From UBA1738 sp045580145 (GTDB lineage Bacteria; Bacillota; Clostridia; UBA1381): 27,795 nucleotides of DNA. Each line of letters opens with the position of its first letter. The stretch's first letter is position 1. The notes under the pieces were generated by a model. It had not been told where the DNA came from, did no database searches, and saw nothing but the letters and a program-made list of their open reading frames with translations. Shown here piece after piece: positions 21,683 through 27,795 of this stretch. The translations under genes were made by a program, and so were the position numbers. The DNA lies in assembly GCA_045580145.1 (NCBI GenBank), contig JAZNNI010000092.1, forward strand, positions 1-27,795, read 5' to 3'.

Positions 21683-23071
21683 ATGAAAGCATTGGTAAAA
21701 GAGATTTACAGAGAAACTGACAGGTTTGGCGGAGAAACCGTTACTATTTCAGGATGGATAAGAAATATCCGTGTTTCAAAGAATTTCGGATTTATTGAGA
21801 TTAATGACGGAAGCTTTTTTAAAACCATTCAGGTTGTAATAGAGGACAATCTCTCAAATTTTGAGGCACTTTCTCACCTTAATATTGCAGCAGCAGTAAC
21901 TGTTACTGGTAAGCTTGTTTTGACACCTGAAGCGAAGCAGCCATTTGAGGTAAAGGCAGAAGAAGTCATAATTGACGGTACATCTACCCCTGATTATCCT
22001 ATCCAGAACAAGCGCCATACCTTTGAATATTTAAGAACACAATGCCACCTTCGTGCAAGAACAAACACATTCAGCGCAGTATTCAGAGTGCGCTCTATGA
22101 TTGCGTATGCAATTCATCAGTTCTTCCAAGAAAGAGGCTTTGTTTACGTACACACCCCGATTATCACAACAAGTGACTGTGAGGGTGCAGGAGAAATGTT
22201 CCAAGTAACAACTATGGATATGAATGAATTGCCGAAAACTGACAAGGGTGAAGTTGACTATTCAAAGGACTTCTTTGCAAAGCCTGCAAACTTAACAGTT
22301 TCTGGGCAGCTTAATGTTGAAACATATTGTATGGCATTCAGAAATGTTTACACATTCGGTCCTACATTCCGTGCTGAAAATTCAAATACAACCCGCCATG
22401 CAGCAGAATTCTGGATGATTGAGCCGGAAATTGCGTTTGCAGACCTTGCTGATGATATGGAGCTTGCAGAGGATATGATTAAGTATATCATTAACTATTG
22501 CCTCGAGAATGCACCTGAGGAAATGGCATTCTTCAACCAGTTCATTGACAAAGGACTTTTAGACAGACTTAACAATGTCGTATCAAACGAGTTTGCCCGT
22601 GTGACATACACAGAGGCTGTTGAAATTCTCAAAAAGAACAAGGACAAGTTCGACTATCCTGTTGAGTGGGGATGCGACTTGCAGACAGAGCACGAAAGAT
22701 TCTTAACAGAGGAAGTTTTCAAAAAACCTGTTTTTGTAACAGACTATCCGAAGGAAATAAAAGCATTCTATATGAAACTCAACGATGACGGAAAGACAGT
22801 TGCGGCGTGCGACCTTTTGGTGCCGGGAATTGGTGAAATCATCGGCGGAAGCCAAAGAGAAGAAAACTTTGATGTTCTAAAGGAGAGAATGGTCGAGTGC
22901 GGACTAAATCCTGAAGATTATGAATTCTATTTAGACCTCCGTAAGTATGGTACAAATAAGCACGCAGGTTTTGGACTTGGATTTGAAAGAGCAGTTATGT
23001 ATATTACAGGTATGCAGAATATCCGTGACGTTCTGCCATTCCCAAGAACAGTGGGTACAGCTGAATTCTAA
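21683..23071 (+). CDS. asnS: Asparagine--tRNA ligase
   Basis: A 462-residue class IIb synthetase that charges tRNA-Asn. The N-terminal OB fold (about 17-100, VTISGWIRNIRVSKNFGFIE) recognises the anticodon. The catalytic core has motif 2 around FRAENSNTTRHAAEFWMIEPE and motif 3 GFGLGFERAVMYITG, ending in the family-typical DVLPFPR. The length is normal. The operon has no T-box, unlike pheST. GAGAGGA precedes the ATG. A possible structured RNA follows the stop. Confidence 0.97.
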   Translation: MKALVKEIYRETDRFGGETVTISGWIRNIRVSKNFGFIEINDGSFFKTIQVVIEDNLSNFEALSHLNIAAAVTVTGKLVLTPEAKQPFEVKAEEVIIDGTSTPDYPIQNKRHTFEYLRTQCHLRARTNTFSAVFRVRSMIAYAIHQFFQERGFVYVHTPIITTSDCEGAGEMFQVTTMDMNELPKTDKGEVDYSKDFFAKPANLTVSGQLNVETYCMAFRNVYTFGPTFRAENSNTTRHAAEFWMIEPEIAFADLADDMELAEDMIKYIINYCLENAPEEMAFFNQFIDKGLLDRLNNVVSNEFARVTYTEAVEILKKNKDKFDYPVEWGCDLQTEHERFLTEEVFKKPVFVTDYPKEIKAFYMKLNDDGKTVAACDLLVPGIGEIIGGSQREENFDVLKERMVECGLNPEDYEFYLDLRKYGTNKHAGFGLGFERAVMYITGMQNIRDVLPFPRTVGTAEF

Positions 23072-23074
23072 TAG

Positions 23075-23182
23075 AGGCGGCTTGTTAAAATCGCCCATAT
23101 CACTACTTTTTGCTCGGGGGCGGTACAACACGTACAGCACCCGAACTTCAAAGCAGCGATCTGAACGATTTTTCCGAAGCCT
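23075..23182 (+). other. Unassigned structured intergenic element
   Basis: AAAATCG (23087-23093) pairs with CGATTTT (23166-23172), and AGG/CTT just outside can pair with AAG/CCT. Inside lies a 12-position hairpin (23115-23126 with 23132-23143) with GTAC and CGGG/CCCG arms and two G-A mismatches around an AACAC loop. It is not a standard terminator and matches no class I know. It fills the 143-bp gap between asnS and the TPR gene. Confidence 0.4.
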
Positions 23183-23214
23183 ATAGACATATCTGACGAT
23201 AAAAAGGTGAAAAA

Positions 23215-23946
23215 ATGAAAGATATTATTTTGATTGCGATGGCGGCTTTAGTCATTGTTGGAATTTATAAGCTCATTCCGGGCATATTTGCGGCAAAGGG
23301 AAATGCCGCATATACTGAAGGCGATATGAAAAAAGCTCTCGAATATTATAAAAAAGCAATAAAATTTTCGGGCAGAGGGGCAGACAAAAGCTCTTATGCA
23401 CTTATGCTTATGCGTGTTGGTGAATTCAAAGATGCGGAGAAAATTTTGAATGAATCAATCCTATATGGAAAAAAGCCTGAGGAAAAAACAAATGCGAAAA
23501 TTCTACGCTGTATGTTGTACGAGAAAACAGGAAGAGTGGACGAGGCAATCGAGGGCGCAGAAGAAATTTTTGAGACGATTAAAAATACTATGGTCTACGG
23601 GATGGTTGGCTATTTTCGTCAGCTAAATGGAGATGCGGCGCTGGATTTATGCCTTGAGGCATATGACTATAATTCAGATGACCGTGATATTTGTGATAAT
23701 CTTGCAGTTGCATATATCCGCTCAGGAAATCTTGAAAAGGCGGAAGAAATCACAGAGGATCTTCGTAAAAAATTCCCAACCTTTGTGGAAGGTTTTTACC
23801 ATTCCGCAGTAGTTGCGAATATGCGAGGCGAAAAAGAACTTGCACTTAAATATCTTGATGAGACAGAAAATTGCAGAAGAACAATGATGACATCTGTTTC
23901 ACAGGAAGAAATTGATGCTTTTAAGGAAGAGATTAAAAATGCTTGA
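23215..23946 (+). CDS. Membrane-anchored TPR protein
   Basis: 243 residues. One N-terminal transmembrane helix (about 3-21, IILIAMAALVIVGIYKLIPG) is followed by tandem tetratricopeptide repeats, e.g. GNAAYTEGDMKKALEYYKKA near 29 and LAVAYIRSGNLEKAEEI near 160. TPRs are protein-interaction scaffolds, so the specific partner is unknown. AAGGTG precedes the ATG. Its end overlaps the GNAT gene by 8 bp, the first of three overlapping gene pairs running to nadE. Confidence 0.88.
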   Translation: MKDIILIAMAALVIVGIYKLIPGIFAAKGNAAYTEGDMKKALEYYKKAIKFSGRGADKSSYALMLMRVGEFKDAEKILNESILYGKKPEEKTNAKILRCMLYEKTGRVDEAIEGAEEIFETIKNTMVYGMVGYFRQLNGDAALDLCLEAYDYNSDDRDICDNLAVAYIRSGNLEKAEEITEDLRKKFPTFVEGFYHSAVVANMRGEKELALKYLDETENCRRTMMTSVSQEEIDAFKEEIKNA

Positions 23947-24394
23947 ATTTAAATTTATTTATGGTGAAACCGGATATAAGATTGCAGAATATTTGCGTAA
24001 AAAGGTTTTTTCAGAAGAACTTGGAATGCCAGATATAATGGATGAATTTGAAGATAAGTCGTACCATTTCGTTGGATATGACAAGGCTGTTCAGGTGGGT
24101 GTTGCAAGGCTTACAAAGATAGATGAAAAGAACTTTACAATATCGTTTGTGGCAGTAAAAGACGACTATCGCAGGCAGTATGTCGGCGACCTCATTATGA
24201 GAGCTCTGCAGGACAAGGCTGTTTCGCTCGGAGGTGTATATATAACGATAGTATCACCTGACTCGGTGAAAGGCTTTTTTGAATTTGAAGGCTATGAGCA
24301 GACTGGCGAAGAATTTTTGGAGGATGGAAAAAAATTCATTAAAATGAAAAAAGACCTGACAAAAATCGAGCCGTGCAGGGGGTGTGGCAAATGA
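23939..24394 (+). CDS. GNAT family N-acetyltransferase
   Basis: A 151-residue acetyltransferase that would transfer acetyl from acetyl-CoA to an unknown amine. The core runs FVGYDKAVQVGVARL, then FVAVKDDYRRQYVGDLIMRAL, where the acetyl-CoA loop is a divergent RRQYVGD, then a GFFEFEGYEQTGEEFLEDG motif of the ElaA/YjcF-like type. The tail EPCRGCGK adds a CxxC pair of unknown use. I chose ATG 23939 because family N termini begin near LEFKF and AGGA lies upstream. It overlaps rarA by 4 bp (ATGA). Confidence 0.9.
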   Translation: MLEFKFIYGETGYKIAEYLRKKVFSEELGMPDIMDEFEDKSYHFVGYDKAVQVGVARLTKIDEKNFTISFVAVKDDYRRQYVGDLIMRALQDKAVSLGGVYITIVSPDSVKGFFEFEGYEQTGEEFLEDGKKFIKMKKDLTKIEPCRGCGK

Positions 24395-25668
24395 GTCAGC
24401 CTCTTGCAGACCGATTAAGACCGGAAAGTCTTGATGAGGTTGTAGGACAGGAGCATTTAATTGGCGACGGCGGGATACTTAAAAATCTTGTGGAACAGGG
24501 CGAAGTCCCTAATATGATTTTCTATGGCCCTAGCGGCATAGGAAAAACAACTATTGCCAACATAATTGCAAAAAAGACCGGAAAAACTCTGCATCGCTTA
24601 AATGCAACATCTGCATCGGTTTCGGATATAAAGGATATTATAAATTCTCTTGATACATTTTTAACGGCAAACGGAGTACTTTTGTATCTGGACGAAATTC
24701 AACACTTCAATAAAAAGCAACAACAGTCGCTCTTGGAATTTATGGAAAATGGAAAAATCACACTAATTGCAAGCACGACAGAAAATCCATACTTCTATGT
24801 GTATAATGCAGTTTTGTCGCGAAGTGTTGTTTTTGAATTTATGCCGGTAAATGAAAATGAAATAAAAAAGGCACTGGAGCGCGCAGTTTCGGTTCTTTCA
24901 AAAACTGATTACAGCGCATATGAAGTGAAAGTAAATGATGATGCTCTTACCCATATAGCAAGAACGAGCGGTGGAGATGTAAGAAAAGCGTTAAATTCTT
25001 TAGAACTTTGTTTTCTGACAAGTGTGGCAACTGCGAGCGGTGAGCTTGTAATTACAGAAACGATGGCAGAACAGGCAACACAGAAAAAAGTTTTGAGATA
25101 TGACCGTGATGGTGATAGCCACTATGATGTTTTAAGTGCATTCCAAAAATCGATACGAGGCTCTGACCCTGATGCTGCTGTATATTATCTGGCGAAAATC
25201 TTGTCAGCAGGTGATATGATTAGTGCTTGCAGGAGAATGCTTGTGATTGCGGCAGAGGATATAGGTCTTGCATATCCGCAGGCAGTAGCTATAACAAAGT
25301 CATGTGTCGATTCTGCGCTTCAACTTGGTATGCCTGAGGCGAGAATTCCTCTTGCAGAGGCGGTGATTATGCTTGCTACGGCGCCAAAATCCAATTCTGC
25401 TATTAACGCAATAGATGCTGCGATGCGTGATATTGCATCAAAAGATACGGGAACTATACCATCACATCTGCAGGACTCACACTATTCGGGTGCTGAAAAG
25501 ATGAGCCACGGTAAAGGTTATCAGTATCCGCACGCATATAAAAACCATTATGTAAAGCAACAGTATTTGCCTGATAAGATCAAGGATACTGTCTATTATG
25601 AATATGGAGATAATAAAATTGAAAAGTTAAATAAGGAATATTGGGATAAAGTAAAGGAGAATTCCTGA
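24391..25668 (+). CDS. rarA: Replication-associated AAA+ ATPase RarA (MgsA)
   Basis: A 425-residue clamp-loader-like ATPase acting at stalled replication forks. It opens with PLADRLRPESLDEVVGQEHL; Walker A is GPSGIGKTT (46-54), Walker B is LYLDEIQHF (DEIQ at 101-104), and sensor 1 is ASTTENP. The C terminus has the RarA tetramerisation features, such as YPQAVAIT and HLQDSHYSGAEKMSHGKGY. The start is the ATG in the ATGA overlap with the GNAT gene; an earlier in-frame ATG at 24373 lies inside that gene. The TGA stop overlaps the nadE ATG. Confidence 0.96.
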   Translation: MSQPLADRLRPESLDEVVGQEHLIGDGGILKNLVEQGEVPNMIFYGPSGIGKTTIANIIAKKTGKTLHRLNATSASVSDIKDIINSLDTFLTANGVLLYLDEIQHFNKKQQQSLLEFMENGKITLIASTTENPYFYVYNAVLSRSVVFEFMPVNENEIKKALERAVSVLSKTDYSAYEVKVNDDALTHIARTSGGDVRKALNSLELCFLTSVATASGELVITETMAEQATQKKVLRYDRDGDSHYDVLSAFQKSIRGSDPDAAVYYLAKILSAGDMISACRRMLVIAAEDIGLAYPQAVAITKSCVDSALQLGMPEARIPLAEAVIMLATAPKSNSAINAIDAAMRDIASKDTGTIPSHLQDSHYSGAEKMSHGKGYQYPHAYKNHYVKQQYLPDKIKDTVYYEYGDNKIEKLNKEYWDKVKENS

Positions 25669-27578
25669 TGAAATACGGGTTTGTAAAGGTGTGTGCTGCA
25701 GTTCCGGAGGTTAAGGTTGCGGATTGCGGATTTAACGGAACACAGATTATTGAAAACATCAAAAAAGCATATAAAGAAAGGGCAAAAGTCTGCGTATTTC
25801 CTGAACTTTGCGTTACGGGATATACCTGCGGAGACTTGTTTTTGCAGGATGCCTTAATTTGTGCAGCAGAAAAAGCTGTTTTAGAAATTGCCGCAGCAAC
25901 GAAAGGTATGGATATGCTTACACTTATAGGTGCACCCATACCTCTTGGACAAAAGCTCTATAATTGTGCAGTGGTAATTTTTGATGGAAAAATTATTGCT
26001 ATGATTCCGAAGAAAAACCTGCCTAACTATACTGAACTTTATGAGGCAAGATATTTCACACCTTGGAAAAATGGTGTTGAAACTATTTTGTGGAACGGAA
26101 GAGAGGTGCCTTTCGGAACCGATATTATTATACGTGACAAAAACATCAGGAATTTTATGCTTGCTGTCGAAATATGTGAGGATGTCTGGACGGTGAATCC
26201 GCCGTCAAATGCTCACGCGATTTCAGGAGCGACGGTGATTGCAAATTTATCTGCAAGTAGTGAATATGCTGGAAAAACAAAAGTTCGCCGTGACCTTGTT
26301 AACGGACAGTCTGCAAAGCTCATTTGCGGATACATTTATACAAGCGCTGGAAAAGGTGAATCAACTGCAGATATGGTTTACGGCGGGGATAATATGATTT
26401 GTGAAAACGGATCAATGCTTGCGCGTGGAAAAATGTTTGAGAATGATATGATATTTGCCGAGCTTGACGTGGATGTGATTGCATATGAGAGAAAAAAAGT
26501 AACGACTTTTGTTACTGAAAAACAAAAGAGCTATAATATAGTAGAAATTGAATTCAACAAAGAAGATACAGAGCTTTCGCGAAGTATTACAGAATTGCCA
26601 TTTGTTCCTGCTGATAAAGATAAGGAAGAATTTTGCGAGGAGGCTCTTGCAATACAGGCAAACGGACTTGCAAGGAGACTGTTGCATATTGGTGCAAAAA
26701 CGGCTGTTTTGGGGATTTCGGGGGGGCTTGATTCCACTCTTGCCCTTTTGGTTACGGCGCGTGCATTTGATTTGGCTGATATTGACCGAAAAAATATTAT
26801 TGCAATAACGATGCCTTGTTTTGGAACAACATCAAAAACGTACAAAAATGCAGTCTCACTTACGAATGAAGTTGGTGCATATCTTCGTGAAATAAATATA
26901 AAAAAAGCAGTGCTTCAGCATTTTAAGGACATCGGTCATAGCGTGGATGTCTATGATGTGACATATGAAAATGCTCAGGCAAGGGAACGTACACAGGTTT
27001 TGATGGACGTGGCAAACCAGACGGGCGGAATTGTGATAGGAACGGGAGATATGTCAGAACTGGCGCTTGGTTGGGCAACATATAACGGCGACCATATGTC
27101 AATGTATGGGGTCAATGCAGGTATTCCAAAGACATTAATAAGGTATCTTGTTGAATATGAAATTGAAAAAACTGAAAATAAAGCATTGAAAAAAGTGTTA
27201 AAGGATATTTTGGCGACCCCTGTCAGTCCTGAGCTTCTTCCGCCTGAAAATGGGGAAATTTCTCAGCAGACGGAACAATTTGTAGGACCGTATGTTTTGC
27301 ACGATTTCTTCCTATACTATATGTTACGTTTCGGATTTTCGCCGTCAAAGATTTATCATTTGGCAAAATATACATTTAAGGATAAGTATTCAAATAATGA
27401 AATTTTGAAATGGATGCGAGTGTTTTATAGAAGATTCTTCTCTCAACAGTTCAAACGGTCGTGCGTACCGGACGGCCCTAAGGTGGGAAGTGTTGCATTA
27501 TCGCCAAGAGGAGACTGGAGAATGCCGAGTGATGCCTCTGCTAATGTATGGTTAGCGGAGATAGACAGCTTGTCATAA
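25668..27578 (+). CDS. nadE: Glutamine-dependent NAD+ synthetase
   Basis: A 636-residue bifunctional enzyme that amidates deamido-NAD+ using glutamine, the last step of NAD synthesis. The N-terminal nitrilase-type amidase domain carries the catalytic triad E46 (FPELCVTGY), K115 (PKKNLPNY) and C170 (VEICEDVW). The C-terminal synthetase domain has the ATP PP-loop SGGLDS near 350-356, and GTGDMSELALGWATYNGDHM. The two-domain length is complete. The first base of its ATG is the last base of the rarA stop codon. Confidence 0.97.
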   Translation: MKYGFVKVCAAVPEVKVADCGFNGTQIIENIKKAYKERAKVCVFPELCVTGYTCGDLFLQDALICAAEKAVLEIAAATKGMDMLTLIGAPIPLGQKLYNCAVVIFDGKIIAMIPKKNLPNYTELYEARYFTPWKNGVETILWNGREVPFGTDIIIRDKNIRNFMLAVEICEDVWTVNPPSNAHAISGATVIANLSASSEYAGKTKVRRDLVNGQSAKLICGYIYTSAGKGESTADMVYGGDNMICENGSMLARGKMFENDMIFAELDVDVIAYERKKVTTFVTEKQKSYNIVEIEFNKEDTELSRSITELPFVPADKDKEEFCEEALAIQANGLARRLLHIGAKTAVLGISGGLDSTLALLVTARAFDLADIDRKNIIAITMPCFGTTSKTYKNAVSLTNEVGAYLREINIKKAVLQHFKDIGHSVDVYDVTYENAQARERTQVLMDVANQTGGIVIGTGDMSELALGWATYNGDHMSMYGVNAGIPKTLIRYLVEYEIEKTENKALKKVLKDILATPVSPELLPPENGEISQQTEQFVGPYVLHDFFLYYMLRFGFSPSKIYHLAKYTFKDKYSNNEILKWMRVFYRRFFSQQFKRSCVPDGPKVGSVALSPRGDWRMPSDASANVWLAEIDSLS

Positions 27579-27632
27579 TTTGTGGATTATTGACATTAAT
27601 GTGTAAAAATTTTTATATAATAAAGATATAAA

Positions 27633-27653
27633 AGTGCATTTTGCACATTTTTC
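27633..27653 (+). terminator. Weak terminator after nadE
   Basis: GTGCA/TGCAC with a 3-nt TTT loop, followed by ATTTTTC. The stem is only 5 bp, so it is tentative. Confidence 0.5.
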
Positions 27654-27673
27654 AACAATTTTTCAAAAAAGTA

Positions 27674-27701
27674 TTGACAAAAACGGTTGGTATATGATAA
27701 T
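27674..27701 (+). promoter_or_regulatory. Promoter of a gene beyond the window
   Basis: TTGACA (27674-27679) and GATAAT (27696-27701) are 16 bp apart. The transcript would begin with a hairpin, TCTCAC (27714-27719) with GTGAGA (27725-27730), possibly extended by AGCT/AGCT. The rest of the leader is cut by the window edge. Another TTGACA (27590-27595) is followed by TATAAT 20 bp away and looks weak. Confidence 0.7.
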
Positions 27702-27795
27702 ATTAACAAGCTGTCTCACGGGTAGTGAGAGAGGGAAGCTGATTTAAAAATATTTTAATGCTACATTGAGTAGTTTTAAAAAAAAATTAAAAAAG

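Noticed and set aside
23101..23143. tRNA or tmRNA fragment after asnS
   Set aside because: GGGGGCGGTAC recalls a tmRNA start, but no acceptor stem, T arm or CCA-side partner is present.

Overview
The window looks like chromosomal DNA from an anaerobic, probably spore-forming member of the class Clostridia. Supporting evidence: the SCIFF peptide/radical SAM pair, a clostridial T-box on pheST, low GC, near-consensus sigma-A promoters, strong AGGAGG-type ribosome binding sites, an SLH-anchored surface protein, and small Cys-rich or hydrophobic proteins of spore-coat type. No phage, IS element, CRISPR array, tRNA or rRNA was recognised.

Layout. (1) 1-3739, + strand: the translation/secretion cluster ylxM-ffh-rpsP-khpA-rimM-trmD, started by a consensus promoter; an inverted-repeat region that could act as an attenuator separates khpA from rimM. 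(2) 3740-7236: murA, divIB/ftsQ and ftsZ (cell wall and division), with their own promoters and a terminator after ftsZ. (3) 7237-9180: an unrecognised lipoprotein and an Orn/Lys/Arg-decarboxylase-family PLP enzyme. (4) 9181-10943: a ranthipeptide locus made of a SCIFF precursor, with the whole peptide duplicated in tandem in one 87-residue ORF, and its radical SAM/SPASM maturase. (5) 10944-15085: a cobalamin riboswitch with a downstream intrinsic terminator, controlling a 979-residue surface protein (beta-propeller, DUF4430, three SLH repeats) and a DUF4430 lipoprotein. (6) 15086-18831, - strand: pheS-pheT behind a T-box leader. (7) 18863-19913, + strand: three small genes of unknown function. 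(8) 20005-21406, - strand: a CDF metal-ion transporter with a long, hairpin-rich leader, and a 38-residue Cys-rich one-TM protein with a sigma-K-like promoter. (9) 21434-27578, + strand: a DUF896 protein, asnS, a TPR protein, a GNAT acetyltransferase, rarA and nadE, with several overlapping stop/start codons. (10) 27579-27795: non-coding, holding a promoter and the start of a leader for a gene outside the window.

Two places deserve most attention. The first is the tandem SCIFF precursor. Its two 43-residue units differ at only three aligned residues, although their codons have diverged, and both carry Gly where, as I recall, characterised SCIFF peptides carry the Thr that accepts the thioether. 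The second is the riboswitch-controlled pair of DUF4430 surface proteins. DUF4430 is related to the C-terminal domain of transcobalamin, so together with the B12 riboswitch the pair looks like a cobalamin-capture system on the surface of a Gram-positive-type cell. Both are inferences from sequence and context.
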